Shown here one piece after another: positions 1-11,628 of a stretch of DNA of 64,000 nt (within the stretch, counting starts at the first letter, position 1; each line of letters starts with the position of its first letter). The position numbers were made by a program, and so were the translations under genes. Below the pieces are notes generated by a model. That model saw only the letters and a program-made list of their open reading frames with translations. It had not been told where the DNA came from and made no database searches. This DNA is from Amorphophallus konjac (taxonomy: Eukaryota; Streptophyta; Magnoliopsida; Alismatales; Araceae), in the NCBI GenBank assembly GCA_022559845.1, contig CM040121.1:566916140-566980139 (forward strand). The letters run 5' to 3'.

Positions 1-918
1 TCGAGCAGGACACAAAGGTGAAAGACCACCTAGATAAGGGCGTCAATTCAAAAATTGACGACTTACCATAGGGCGTGAATTGAAAACACGACCGGTACAA
101 GGGCGTCACTTCCTAGATTTAAATTTGGTAATAAAACTTTCTTTATTTGAAAAATTGTGAAAGACGCCTGAACTAAAGGCGTTAATTAAAAGCGCACCCT
201 ACCAAGGGGCGTTAATCAATATGATATATAGCCGAAAGAGAAAGGACGACTGTTGCTTCAGGCGTCAATTTAATTGACGTCCAAATCAAGGTCGTTAAAT
301 CAAAATATTCAAAACAGGGATATTTTTCATTTCTTAATATTATTTTCCTATTTTTTAGATGGAGGTGCATCACATTGTGCTGATTCCAATGACTATTTTT
401 GCGTATTTTTCTGACACCAGGAAGGCCACCAAATCACCTCTCAAAGGGGGTTGAAAATAATATTTAAAAAATCAATTTGAAAAGTGCCGCCCTCACATGT
501 GTCGTTAATTCATTTTTTTTCATTTTTATTTTATTTAAAATAAGAATAACGTCCCATGTAAAGTCGTTAATTCTAAAAAAAATTTGAAAAATTCTCAGAA
601 AATCCAGGAAAATGGGAATTGAGATGCAATTGACGCCTGATGCATGTGACGTCAATTTTATTTTTATTTTCTTTAAATTTTCTTAAAATGAAATGACGCC
701 CCTCTTCAAGTCGTTAATTCGGGAAAATTTATAAAAATAGAGAAAAATATCCAAAAAATTCAGAAAAATCCAGAAAAATAGAAAAAAATAAGAAAAGGGA
801 GAAATCTAAGAAAAGTGAGAAAAACCACTCAAATAAAGTTAATTTGAGGGTCAAATTGGGACATTACAAGGTAATATGAGATGCACTCACAGTAACGTCA
901 ATTTTGACGTGTCTACAA
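1..918. mobile_element. GCGTC-repeat DNA-transposon-like subterminal sequence
   Basis: This AT-rich stretch carries about ten degenerate copies of a GGGCGTCAATT / AATTGACGCC motif in both orientations (about 40-64, 70-92, 100-113, 168-185, 258-290, 482-512, 548-572, 628-655 and 690-720). Dense short direct and inverted repeats of this kind are typical of the subterminal regions of CACTA (En/Spm) elements, where transposase binds. No CACTA terminus or target duplication is visible at the right edge near 918, where the gypsy reverse transcriptase frame resumes. The left end lies outside the window. Assignment to CACTA is inference; only the repeat structure and the interruption of the gypsy frame are seen directly. 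Confidence 0.45.
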
Positions 919-1196
919 GGTGCACCCCAAGGGGATACACTAGGTCGAATAAACCCCTTATCTAGCAGTTCTTGCAATTGTTTCTTCAATTCTGCCAATT
1001 CGGCTGGTGCCATTCTGTAGGGAGGGATGGAAATGGGTAAAGTACCCGGTGAGAGTTCAATAGTGAACTCCACCTCTCGGTGTGGTGGCAAACCCGGAAG
1101 TTCATCGGGGAATACATCTGAAAATTCTCTGACAACATCAATATCTGAGGGGGTTTTCTTATTTTCATTAGAAGGAATAGCTATTACACTAGTCAA
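919..1196 (-). pseudogene. Ty3/gypsy reverse transcriptase, N-terminal fragment
   Basis: The minus-strand frame reads through the conserved start of gypsy [14 protein letters not shown], then a proline-rich linker, then [12 protein letters not shown]. In intact elements the next residues are the VLFVKKKDG block. Here homology stops at about 919 and the GCGTC-repeat sequence begins, so the palm domain, RNase H and integrase are missing from the window. The frame is the same as that of the protease segment upstream, separated from it by an in-frame TGA at about 1209. It is a dead fragment of a copy-and-paste retrotransposon polyprotein. Confidence 0.85.
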
Positions 1197-1208
1197 ATAA
1201 TCTTGACA

Positions 1209-1913
1209 TCAACTTCTAAACAATTTCAAAGCTTTAAGTGCCGAAACTAGTGTTTTACTAGAACGGTGCCTTGGACATTGATAGTGAAATGTCTGCTCCC
1301 CAGGTTTTTGAAAAATTACTTTCTTTCCATGACAATCTAGAAGGGCAAAATTTGTATCTAACCAATCCATTCCCAAGATGACATCAAAATCAGTCATTTC
1401 CAGCAGATACACACATGTTGGCATAATCCTCCCCTGAATCACCACATCAATGTTAGGAATAACAGAAGTCATTCTAGCTATCTCCCCAGTTGGTGTGTTA
1501 ATGGATATCTCATCAGTGTTCACAATTTGTTTATCTTTCAATAATTCAGCAAATCTCAGAGAAATAAAGGAATGTGTAGCACCCGGATCAAATAAAATGT
1601 TTGCATGCATATCATCGATAAGAAGAATACCTTTAGCTACTGCATTGGCATCTTGGGTGTCTTCCCTTGTTAGTGCATATACTCTGGCTTGAACTCTCCG
1701 CTGCTGTTGTGGTTGCTGATCTTGCCTTGGCCTTTTGGGACAATCCCTTATCATATTCCCTGTCTGATCACATGAAAAACATTTACCTGCAGCCCGCCAA
1801 CATTCATTACCTCTATGCTGCATCCCGCACTGTTGACAAGCTGGCATATTATCTCTCTTAACATGTTGAACTCTCTCTTGAAAAGTCATCTTCGGCTTCT
1901 TTTCTTTCCTCAC
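1209..1913 (-). pseudogene. Ty3/gypsy zinc knuckle and aspartic protease
   Basis: The segment begins with a basic stretch and a zinc-binding region. It has CQQCG-type cysteines followed by a CCHC knuckle, CFSCDQTGNMIRDC, which lacks the usual GH pair because the glycine-histidine positions read GN and MI. A retropepsin-like domain follows with active site DPGATHSF (residues about 108-115) and a downstream VILGMDWL flap-side motif. This is the gag-protease junction of a gypsy polyprotein. Gag upstream is in another frame, so a frameshift lies between about 1915 and 1948. The C-terminal stop is a TGA, after which RT homology continues in the same frame. Confidence 0.85.
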
Positions 1914-1948
1914 AATTGAACCAAGATTACCCCTTTTGCATTATCCCT

Positions 1949-2767
1949 TTATCTTTCTACTAAGAATTCCTCATATTCAGTTTCTGCAATAAAAGCAGTC
2001 CTCAAAGCTGCTGCCATAGTCTGAGGTTCAAAGATTACAACTCTACTTCTAATGTTACTTCTCAAACCTCTAACAAATTTCTTCACCCTTCTAAGCTCAT
2101 CTGAACAAATATGAGGGGCATATTTTTCCAATTCAGTAAATTTTACTTCATAATCGGCAACTAACATACCTCCTTGAGTCAGATTTAAAATTTCAACTTC
2201 TTTCTTGTCCTTCACATGCTGAGGGAGAAATTTTGCATGAAAGACATCAAGAAATTCGTTCCAACCAATCTCAATCTCTCTATCTCTAAAAGTGGTTCTA
2301 AGTGCAGACCTCCACCACTCGTCCGCACGGTCCTTCAACATAAATGTAACTAATATCACCTTATCCTACTCTGCACATCTAATGGCCGTGAAAATCTTCT
2401 CAATTTCTCTCACCCAATTTTTCACAATCTCCGGGTGACTCTCCCCCTTAAAAGAAGGACTCATATGTCTGAATTTCTCCATCAGGGTAGCACCTGCTGC
2501 CCTATTCGGTTGTTCTTGCACACGGTTTTGTAATTGGGCTTGCATCATTACCTGAGTTTGGGCCTGTAACTGCATAGTCTGCACTAACCCTTGAAAAGTT
2601 TGTGTGAACCCTCCTAAATCTGACACACCCTGAATAGGTAACGCGCCTTGCCCACCGGGAGCAAGCTCGCCATGAATTATTTCCCCGACAACTCCTTGTG
2701 ATGTCCCATTTGAGGGCGCAGACTCCTCGGGAGAAGTATTAACCTTAACTCTATCACTCCCTGCCAT
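1949..2767 (-). pseudogene. Ty3/gypsy gag (retrotransposon gag domain)
   Basis: Two reading-frame pieces in the same frame (2366-2767 and 1949-2359) are separated only by an in-frame TAG at about 2366. The N-terminal part is Gln-rich (QTQVMMQAQLQ). The conserved capsid-like part includes FKGESHPEIVKNWV, then DEWWRSA and a YEVKFTELEKYAP stretch, all typical of plant gypsy gag that packages element RNA into virus-like particles. The start ATG at 2765-2767 lies about 140 bp from the primer-binding site, as expected for a gypsy leader. The premature stop and the downstream frameshift make it non-functional. Confidence 0.88.
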
Positions 2768-2901
2768 CTCCTGCGAGGGAGAACTAATCCGAATTAGTAT
2801 GATTCTAGATTTGACATCAATTTCTAAAATAAATTCCTACGATCTTGTGGTATGGTATACAAATTCAGATGGCTGTAAATAATTTCAAGCCTCACAACTT
2901 T

Positions 2902-2914
2902 GGCTCTGATACCA
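2902..2914 (-). other. Primer-binding site for initiator-Met tRNA
   Basis: On the minus strand the sequence reads TGGTATCAGAGCC, the canonical plant complement of the 3' end of tRNA-iMet used to prime minus-strand cDNA. It lies 5 bp inside the end of the adjacent LTR and upstream of gag, which fixes the element's orientation. Confidence 0.9.
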
Positions 2915-2919
2915 CTCTC

Positions 2920-4826
2920 TGTGGCGCCCCCTTCCGGCGATCCCGTATCGTGTCCGGGGATGTCACAGCGGATGTACGGAAGTGTTGTAGGCCAAATATT
3001 TGCAAGGCGTTAAAGGTCAAACCATCACATATTCCAAAAGAAATATAATCATACCATTTCCATAAGATAAACACTCATAATTTACATCGTATACAGAGTA
3101 CTACATATCTCTACCCAAAAGTCATATTTACATTCATTATTCAAAAGAAAACCAAATCTATATATTCTACACAGCGGAATCCAAACTAAACCCGGGATCA
3201 ACTTCCGACCTATTGTCCGAAGGAGTCAAGACGCACATTGGTCAATTTCCTGAAATGGTTGGGTAACAGAAATGAGTCCAAAGACTCAATAGGCATTAAA
3301 AGCAATAACATGCTTATCATATATTAAACTGTGTAAATCCATGATATATATACAGCTAATCACAATTTCATTGGATTATACATATACTATGAATGGGAAG
3401 GAAAATTAATAGAGTAGAATAATTTTTCTTCTTATAAGCAAATGCGTATAACAAATCTTATCTGACTTATATATGAATGGCATAGTACATATCTTAGCTA
3501 AATCAGAGCTTATACAGATGAACTTATTTTCAGATCATATTAAGTCATATATCAAATTTGAACTTCATATTATTTGGCAGCATATATTGGACAGGCATCC
3601 CGTCACTAAAAGCAGTAGCAAACACATACCTAGGCATCCATACGTCGATATAAAGATAAATGGTCTAAACGTTGGAGCCTGTCGGCCTTGATCAACCACG
3701 CAGGATCGGGAGTTAATACTCCACCATTCCCCAGATAATTTTCTTATTCTGGGTTCCGAATTTTTCAGAAGTCCGTTTGTCCTCTGAAATGGGCCTAATC
3801 CCGTAGCGGAAGCTAACTACGGTTTGTCGCCCCACACCTCCTTAAAGTGACACAGACCATATGTTTAATCAAATTTTTATTCTTATTATGATGCTTATTA
3901 CATAGTCATCTCAATACTTAAAACTTGCCATTGAACTTTACAAAATAACTGGATCGTATTTTAATATCAGGAATTAGATTTTAATCATAGGGTAGTGAGT
4001 CAAATTCATTAACTAAATAAATTACTATTATATAACATTCGAAGAGATTAGAGTAGAGAGAGAGAGTAGAAAGAGAAAGTAGAGGGAGAAAGTAGAAAGA
4101 GAGTAGAGAGAAATTAGAGAGAAAATAATATTTTTATAGAATGGTAACTAAATAAATAACTGATTCTAAACATAGATCATTGGGTTAAATAAATCAATGA
4201 CTTAAATCACATTTCAAACAAAATCAAATCAAAGAAATGTAAATAACAAATAGCATGCACTCGGTTTATCATGCCTACTTTTAGGATGGACTTTCGAATT
4301 GACTTTAGTATCTCACCCGAGCTCCTGTAAAAGTCTTTGCGTAGGAAAATGTAATTTTCCCGTCCCAGATACGTAAAGAATGGTGAAATTGTCCAAATAA
4401 GTTTCAAATCCTCCGTCCAAACTTTTGTCAAATATTTATATTATTCTGATGTTGTATTATCTTTTCCGTTTATTAACAAGAGTAGAGAGAGAAAGTAGAG
4501 AGAGAAAGAATAGAGAAAGAAGAGAGAGAAAGTAAAGAGAGTAGAGAGAGAAAATGGAGAGGGTAGAGAGGGAGAGTGGAGAGAGAAAGTAGAAAGAGAA
4601 AATAGAGAGAGAAAGTAGAGAGAAAGTAGAGAGAGTGAAGAGAGAAAGTGGAGAGAAAAAATGAAGAGAGAAAGTAGAGAGAGTAGAGAGAGAAAGTGGA
4701 GAGAGTAAGTAGATAGAGATTTGAGAGAGAGAGTAGAGAGAAAGTAGAGAAAGAAAGAGTAGAGAGAGATTAGATAGATAAAAGAAGAAGAAATATAGAA
4801 AGAGATGGAGAGGTGTGTGTGTGTGC

Positions 4827-4882
<56 letters not shown>

Positions 4883-5476
4883 TGGGGGGAGGAGGGTGTT
4901 ACGTGTGGAGAGGGGAGAGGGGGAGTGTTGGAGTGGAAGAGAAAGAGGGGGAGAGGGGGGATATATATAGGGGGAGGGGAGGAGGAGATAAGAGGGAGGG
5001 GGAGGGGTTATGTGGGGAAGGTGTTAAGGAGGGGGGGTTAAGTGGGGGAGGGTGGGTTTGAGGGAGGAGAGACACGTGGGTGGAGGGGGAGATATTTTGG
5101 GTTTTGTTATTTTGTTTGTTTGTTTTAGATTTATATATAAAAACCCCTAAAAAGTTACCAATAATATAATTTTTAAGAACTAGTTCACTCTATCTTATTT
5201 TTGGCCTTCCAAACGTCAAAATTTAAAAATATACTCAACATGAAACTTGTAGATCTTTGAATTCGATTTCCAATGAGTCGAATATTGACCCTATTCTAAC
5301 ATTCCTACGAAAAGTTATACATTATTAAAGTGAGATAGCTATTTAATTTACTTGATAAGGTTCGTTAAATAATACCGTTCAAGGTATTAGACTTTAATTA
5401 AGGTAACATAAAATTTATATGGACTAACTATAAGATATTTAACTATCTTTAAGTTTCAGACGAATTCGGGTATTAC
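2920..5476 (-). mobile_element. 5' LTR of the minus-strand Ty3/gypsy element (Tekay/Del-like)
   Basis: On the minus strand the block would run from TGTAATACCCG near 5476 to ...GGCGCCACA at 2920, giving TG...CA ends and a length of about 2.56 kb. The inner end abuts the primer-binding site. Plant Del/Tekay chromoviruses have LTRs of this size. A short stem near 3270-3290 (ATTGAGTC...GACTCAT) in the R/U5 part resembles stems in two other LTR-like blocks of this window. Most of the middle is a homopurine/homopyrimidine tract. The outer boundary is inferred from the terminal dinucleotides only; the partner LTR is outside the window. Confidence 0.6.
4470..5075. repeat. Long homopurine (GAGA/GTAGAGAGA) tract
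   Basis: About 600 bp are almost pure purine on the plus strand. The tract is built from degenerate AGTAGAGAGAGAA units, a short (GT)n run at 4814-4843, a (GA)n run and a G-rich end. It lies inside the gypsy LTR, so the element's sense strand would be polypyrimidine here. A smaller satellite of the same composition is at 4040-4115. Confidence 0.85.
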
Positions 5477-5482
5477 ACACAC

Positions 5483-5940
5483 ATTAATTACTAATATAGG
5501 TTACTATTCATCTTTAAAAATTTTATTTTACTTAATTTTAAATATTTTTAATATATACTACAAATTAAATATATCATAAAAATAAAAAATATTTTTGATA
5601 AATAACATAATTAATATTTTTGATAAATAACATAAATAATATCACTATTTAAAACATAAAAATCAAAAACGGCATTAATACAAGTTTATGTTACTATTCA
5701 CCTTTAAAATTTTTATTTTATCTTAATTTTTAAATATTTTTAATATAATACATATAATAGATCATGAAAATAAAATTTGTTTGATAAATGACATCAACAA
5801 TCTCACTAATTAAAATTTAAAAGTAAAAAATGACATTAATTATGGTTTTGTGTTAATATTGATCTTTAAATCCTTTTATTTTATATTAATTTTTAAATAT
5901 TTTGAATATATTCTAGAGATATAATATATCATGAAAATAA
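5483..5940. repeat. Degenerate AT-rich tandem repeat, about 2.5 units
   Basis: The block GTTACTATTCA-CTTTAAA-TTTTATTTTA recurs at about 5500, 5690 and 5851, so the units are about 160-190 bp. They have diverged and also contain a short internal duplication of a GATAAATAACAT stretch at 5598-5635. No coding potential is seen. Confidence 0.55.
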
Positions 5941-5967
5941 ATATAAGATATGTTAACTGAGTTATTT

Positions 5968-6102
5968 AACGCTATTAATATAACGCTATTAATATAATTG
6001 TATAACGGAAAATATATTTATCAAATGTTTTATCAAATATTTAATGGAACGATATTAAATATCATAGGGTGCAAATCACATTATATTAATAGCGTTATAT
6101 CA
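5968..6102. repeat. Inverted repeat around TAACGCTATTAATATAA
   Basis: TAACGCTATTAATATAA (about 5980-5996, with a partial copy just before) is matched by its reverse complement at about 6083-6100. The two arms enclose about 85 bp. It could fold into a hairpin or be a MITE remnant. Confidence 0.45.
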
Positions 6103-6120
6103 TAGGGTGCATATCATTAA

Positions 6121-6167
6121 TGAGAGAGAGTGCGAGAGAGAGAGAGGAGAGAGAGTGCGGGAGAGGG

Positions 6168-6218
<51 letters not shown>
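6121..6218. repeat. (GA)n microsatellite
   Basis: Interrupted then perfect GA dinucleotide repeat. It separates the AT-rich block from the decayed PMD gene. Confidence 0.9.
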
Positions 6219-6382
6219 ATTAAATGCGCATTTAATAGCCCTATTCCACTTCTAAAACCCACCTCCGGGATATATTCTGTAATCCGGTGTTAACCTGCAA
6301 TTAGCCGTAAATCTAATCGAAATAACTCAAACCCCCTATCAAATCATAAAATGAGTTAGCCCTGGACTAATTTATGGTTAAC

Positions 6383-7201
6383 CTAGGGATAAATCTCAAC
6401 CAAAGTGAGGCCTAAGGCCTTTTGCAAGGCCTCCGCTCTGCTAGTCGCCTCGCTCAGGTGCCTGGCACGGTCCTGAGCAAGAGATGCGGCCACGTCGGCA
6501 AGCCTCCTCTGCTCGGTCGCAGCTGCCACAAGCTGGACGCGCTGCTCCTGTGCTTCCCGGATGGCCGCTAGTCGCCGTGCCTGCTGCTCCTGAGCCTCTC
6601 GAAGCCGCAGGTACTCCGCCCAGATGCCGGCCAAGCCAGACATCCAGGGCCCACGGGGGAAGCCGAGGCCGTGGTAGCCGAGCGTGCACTCCCTCAGCCG
6701 GTGCCGAAGCTCCTCCGGGGAAGGCAAAGGATCACCCCCTACGTAGCCCCGAGCACGCTGCAGTAAGGCTGCACCCACGCTGGCGTCCAGCAGTGGCTCC
6801 GGTGGGGAAACGGATGTAGGCCACTCAACCTCCAGCTCGAGGGAGGAGTGACCCCTCTCAGCTAGCACACCGGAAGGACCTGCACAACCCCACCAAACAC
6901 GGAACGGGTCAATAATGTTTAGGACTTCCCTATGACAAGACAAGGTGGAAAATCTGACAAAGGCCCTGACTCTTACCTGGTGTAGCTCCTGTCGCGCCCA
7001 TAACCTCCCCGCTCGGGGTCGGTGAAGGCAACCTCTCCTCCGCCCCGGTAGTGTCCTCTGCCGGAGTCGGAGAGGGTAAGGACTCCCCTCCAACCCGGTC
7101 CTCCCCAATAGCCATTGGGGTGACGGAAGGCTCCTCCTGACCCTCCTCGGCCGGAGCCAGCGCATGCTCTCCCTCAGTCTCCAGTCCTGGGCATGATGCA
7201 A
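6383..7201 (-). pseudogene. C-terminal coiled-coil exon(s) of decayed PMD gene
   Basis: The last ~110 residues of this open frame are Ala/Gln/Arg/Glu-rich with a heptad-like pattern (EAQEQQARRLAAIREAQEQ, then RHLSEATSRAEALQKAL), consistent with a coiled coil. The region before it is proline- and glycine-rich and probably disordered. It may be joined from two exons, because a GT-rich junction and a Ser/Pro-rich acidic exon lie upstream near 7000-7115. A coiled-coil tail after a PMD or PF04195 domain also occurs in the 50-63 kb genes. I assign it to the same minus-strand gene as 8876-11480 by strand, spacing and composition. Exon borders are uncertain. Confidence 0.45.
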
Positions 7202-7236
7202 AATGTCAGCAATCCGCTATAGGCTCCACATTAAAG

Positions 7237-8766
7237 TCAAGGTAGAGACAAAGAGAAGCCGTATATACCTTCCAACGCCGCCTTCATCTCGACATCCCCG
7301 GAAGAAGAGGCCTCGGAGGAGGAAGAAGAACTCGAGCTCGAGCTCTCGTCAGTCTCCATCGTGGCGCTGCCGCCCTCTGAGGAACCATGCGAGCTCTCTG
7401 ATGAATCCCCGGCCGTGGGCAAATCAAGGGCACTTACGCATCAAGAAACCAGATTAGGCTATCATCAAGTTCAGCCTTGCATAAAGATAGCTCCCTAGCC
7501 AAAGATGCTAGGGAAGAAGCTCACCGGTCGGGGCATCGCCTTCAGAAACCCCATCAATGTCAATCAGCTCCTCGTCACCCTCAGCAGCGGCTACGATGGG
7601 AGGCTCATCTCCGGACGGCTGGCTCGCGTCCTGAGGAAGCTCCCCTTCCTCCAGGGGAGAAGACGTGCCTGCAATCCATCCCAGTCAAAGCTCAACACGG
7701 GCAAGAAAGTCAAACGATCCACCCTAAAGTGGTCAAATACTCAGTTACATACCTGACGGTCCCACACTGTAGGATTCCACCAGTCCCACCGTACAGGCCG
7801 ACACTAGGGTCGGCAAAGGTGGGAGAGGTACCCTCGTCAGTAATGGCGACGATCTACCTAGCGCATCCTCAACAGTAGCTGAAGACACAAAGGCCACCGG
7901 TCTCGGCTCGTCTCCAAAAGAAGGCAGGACCACTGGCGGGCCGGCGTCTGCCAACTCTCGGATCATCTCCAGGGTCGTCGCCGCGTCCTCACCTGCCAAA
8001 CCAGTAACATAAGTCAAGTCAATAATTCCGGCCTGCTAAAGGGAGTTCGACAACAACATGAAAAGCCCCCCAAAGGTAGTCGGGCTCTCACCTTGACGAC
8101 CGCTAGCCACCGTGGGCCCTGGCTCGTTAACCTGGCCAGGCGCTTCACCCTGTGTCTCAGCAGGGGCCTCGGCCCCTGGTGCCTCTGCCCCACCTACATA
8201 ATCCAAAGGGTCATAACAAATAACAGGGGGCAAATCAAAGCTGCGGCATACGCCCAAGGTTCGAAGCTCTAACCTGCGTGGGCTCCTCCCGTAGTTGTCC
8301 ACGACTCAAAGTCGAGGAAGTCCTCCAGGTTGGGGAAAGGTTCACTCATAAGACGCGTAAGCTCCTCCATGTCAACCTCTCCTCCAGCTTCCTCCTCACG
8401 CGGGAAGTCTGCCTCTCGGGGAGGTGAAAAAGTCGCCTCCGCACCAGACGCTAGCGGAGCTACAACGGACATACGAGTCCAACAAAACGGAATTAGTCAA
8501 ATGTATTGGCTAAACCGGATAAAGATAAAGGAGCTGGGGTGACACTCACTCAAGGACGTCTCCTCCTCAACCCGCTCTCTAGTCGAGGGTCCCTCAGGCG
8601 ACCCACTAGTCTCGACTGCCGCACCCTCCACACGAGACCGTTTCCTCCGGGGCCGTAGGCTTCCGTCTCCATTCCCCGAGGACGTTCCTGTGGAGGGCTG
8701 GTCCTCCTCGGCTGCAGGACCTGCTGACAAACACAGCAATATACAACATCTAGGTTCTGTAGTCAA
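7237..8766 (-). pseudogene. Series of small acidic, low-complexity exons of decayed PMD gene
   Basis: Several short minus-strand frames look like exons: about 8550-8720 (basic cluster RPRRKRSRVE, a possible nuclear localisation signal), 8310-8470 (Glu-rich EEEAGGEVDMEEL), 8050-8290, 7745-8017 and 7237-7422 (poly-Ser/Glu). Each is bordered by plausible AG acceptors and GTGAGT-like donors. No domain is recognised and the composition suggests disordered, acidic linkers. I infer that they belong to the transcript starting near 11480, between the PMD part and the coiled coil. Individual splice sites are not proven. Confidence 0.35.
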
Positions 8767-8819
8767 GAATTACAGAATGAAAGAAAGAGAACAGACTAAG
8801 GGCGGGAAGCCCAACCTGA

Positions 8820-9476
8820 ATCCCCAAAGGGGGTCAAGGGTAGGGGGACAAGCTGCTCCATCCCTATCGCCAGAGCTAGGGCCGCCATCGTGATGGCCTC
8901 CCGAATGTCCCGTGGAGTGCGGGCGCACTCAATCTGGGACACAAACTCCACGGGTCCAGCTGACCCAACTGCATGGGCGATGTGTCACCTCCAGTCGTCG
9001 ACCGGTGTGTCGGCAAAACTCCCGTGCAGGAGCTCCCGATCCAGCGACCCTCTGTCTCGGATGCCACAGTCGGACAAGAACTGAGTCCACCAAGCTCTAG
9101 GTGCCCTCGGTCGAGACACCTTCGCTCCAGTCGCCGCCGTCGATGCCCGCCCAAGGGGCTTTAGGGCCCCTCCGTTGCTTCGGCTCCCAGAAGATGACCC
9201 CCGACCACTCCGGGGCCGCTGTGTCACAATCCGCTCAACCTCCCGGCGAATCCGAGCCACACGGGTCCTCAGGTACCCCTCATCTAGTGCAATAGGAGGC
9301 AGATCCTCCCTCAGCAAATGACTCTCCTCCGCCAACTGATCGCGGAGGCCTTCTGTCGGTAGAGGTGACTGTGCCCGAACCACCACCGGGCGTAGTGCAC
9401 ATCGAACTGTCCTCGACGACCCTGCTCCGGCATCGGGAATTGCTCCAGCTCCCGACGGCAGTAGAAATCCCACCAA
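8820..9476 (-). pseudogene. Decayed PMD gene, region after the PMD
   Basis: The frame 9476-8985 includes WWTQFLSDCG and ends at a TGA. The same frame continues without other stops past the TGA (HIAHAVGSAGPVEFVSQIE) to about 8820, so the stop looks like a nonsense mutation in a once longer exon. The helical TPRDIREAITMAALALA stretch after it has no recognised domain. A Ser/Arg-rich stretch near residues 90-110 is probably a linker. Confidence 0.45.
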
Positions 9477-9499
9477 GCTGCTGCAAGTAGGTGGGTGTC

Positions 9500-9930
9500 T
9501 TTACCCTTATACTGTCGGCCCGTCAGATGGAACTCCCTGTTCGGCGGAATCCCCTGGTCCTACCCGAAGTTTCTGGCAAAGCGATGTGGGTAGTACGGCC
9601 CCAGGAAGCTCGTCGCCGATCGGTGCAACGCCAACACGGCTGCTCAGTATCCACTCAGTCCGCGGTCTCGTATCAGCAGTCCCTTGGCTGGGACGGGCGC
9701 CGGCCGCCCCTCTACCCGAAGCCCCCAGAAAAAGGTCGAGGTCCTTCGCTGCACTGTCGAAGGGCAGTCCCTCCTCGCCCCGGGCGGGCATGTAACAAAG
9801 GGCCCTCTTGGCCCCCTCCAGTTGCTCCTATGTGTCGCCATCTGGCTGCCCAGTAAAGCTAAACAAAAGTGGTGCCGTCGGGTTCGCCACAGTACCCCGC
9901 GTCACCAGTCCCGGGAAAAGCAACCCGGCC
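9500..9930 (-). pseudogene. Decayed PMD gene, C-terminal part of PMD (frameshifted)
   Basis: Homology-like pieces switch frames here. One frame carries a PYYPHRFARNFGYDQG-like stretch (about 9610-9550), as expected for the conserved C-terminal PMD motif around an aromatic-Arg-Phe-Ala-Arg-x-Phe-Gly segment. Other frames hold RRDCPSTVQRR. At least two indels are needed to join these to the upstream PMD frame, which ends at 9942. The region is therefore pseudogenic. Confidence 0.5.
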
Positions 9931-9941
9931 GACACACTAAG

Positions 9942-11480
9942 TTAGTGGGTCGGTAGAAGTATACTCCTCTCCCTCGGCGCTGAGTGTGCCGCCAGAACTC
10001 CAAGCCCCTGGTAAATGTTGGCCAGTGTAGCGGGAGCTAAAGCCAACTGCCTCCCCTCAGCCAACAAGCAAGCCGGCCACAACAACTCGGCTCTCAACAG
10101 TCTGTCCTCTCCGTGAGGAACTACGAAGGTCGCCAGCCAATATGCCAGATATGCTGCAAGATATGTCACATCTGGCAGTCCATGGGGATTCCACCCCTCC
10201 CGTGGCGCATACACACATCTGGAGTACGTCCGAAAGCGTAGCTTCACCTCTGTGTACTCCTCCCAGGGAGTCTGATCCCTTGCGAACTCCTGGTAAAAGC
10301 AAAACGGCCCGTTGTAAAAATGACGGACCCATACATTCAGTGGTACCCGGGGAGTCTGAGCAGCTCTCTCTCTCCCTACCAGGGCCAAATCTCTCCAAGT
10401 CTTTTTCAGATACCGATAACTGTAAGGCACTCGGTATCTTCCCAGTCCATCAGTACGACTGCGGTGGAGATCATCCAGAACCACCTCCTCATATCCCTCG
10501 CCGACAACTGGCAAGCCGGAGATCCGGAACAGAGTCCACAAGTCGAGACTAGTCTCCCCCTCTGTTGTTGCCACTGTGTTCCAACGATGGTTGAAACGCT
10601 CCAGCAAGCCCTGCAGTAATCCAGTATAGCACAGGTACGCGTACAGAGCGGCGGTCACCGCGTACCTGATCCTAGCTCGATCCAGCAATACTCGGTAATG
10701 GTGGACGATTCCCATCAACCACTCTATGGCACCCTAGCGATAGTAATCCGACGAGATCACTGTCCAGCGGCCATACCAGCTGGTGACGGTCTGTCGCATG
10801 ATTCCGTTCAGCATACTGTGGTCATCGTACCCCTCTCCAGCATACTGCACACCGGCGGGCTCCAGCACCAATCCAGCAATCCCCTCTGTCTCTGTGCGGT
10901 GGTGGCCATGCAGATCCCAGCTAGCAGGGCCAATTGGCCCGACCCTGACTCCAGATTGCTCTGCCATGCCGAAGAACCCCAGACACTCGATGCTGGGAAA
11001 CTGGCGATGCCTCCAGTAGTCCTCTGAAAAGCTCGGGTAGCTACAAAAAGCGGTGCCAAGCAGGCTGTCCCTGCCGATCAGAATGGCCCTCTCAAGCCGG
11101 CGGCAAGCTCCCGGAATCTGCGAGTCGCCCTCCTCCGCGCCAGGAGGAGCATAGCTGCGGATGAACTCAAGCAGGTGACGATCAAGGGGGAACTCCAATG
11201 GATAGCCCCCGCTCCGGTCATAACTGTATAAGTTGCCCGCCTCAAGAATCCGGGCCACTTCCACGGCCCGTGCTCCAGCTGTCCGCTCACCGATCGGACC
11301 CTCCGCCACGATCAGATGGCCCCGGTCCAACTGCTCGATACCAGCCACGGTGATCACAGGTGCATCTAGAGGACGCATCGGTCGATCAGTCCGCTGCACC
11401 CAGTGATCCTCCTCCCGAGCCAGCGGCCTCGGGACCCGCCCATCTCTACCAAAACGTGCCATAGCTGCAAGACAAGGCAC
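9942..11480 (-). pseudogene. Plant mobile domain (PMD, aminotransferase-like) gene, antisense to adjacent LTR
   Basis: One minus-strand frame runs from the ATG at 11480 to 9942, broken only by a TAG at 10734-10736. Its second half matches the PMD family (PF10536) as found in plant Ty3/gypsy elements: ALYAYLCYTGL, then ERFNHRWNT, then SLDLWTLFRISGLPVVGEGYEEV, then VTYLAAYLAYWLATFVVP and LANIYQGLG. PMD proteins such as Arabidopsis MAIN/MAIL1 are nuclear and needed for silencing and genome stability; transposon-encoded relatives are of unknown role. The first ~245 residues are not recognised. The ATG lies about 150 bp from the start of a plus-strand LTR-like block, so the gene is antisense to that element. 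Confidence 0.7.
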
Positions 11481-11628
11481 CCAGAAAAAGTAGTCAGTAT
11501 ATCAAAAAATTCATATGTGCAACACAGCAAAATAAAGACATATGAAGCATCAAAATACAACTACAACAACTCAGAAAGAGGATCTCACGGGCCGTACGAC
11601 CTCGTCCCCGCCTCCGACGCACGCCCCG

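Noticed and set aside
1450..1861. Plus-strand frames opposite the gypsy protease
   Set aside because: They are shadows of the minus-strand pol frame, which carries the recognisable motifs.
4813..5061. 82-codon plus-strand frame in the homopurine tract
   Set aside because: Pure low-complexity sequence (Cys-Val then Arg-Glu-Gly repeats) inside an LTR; no sign of a gene.
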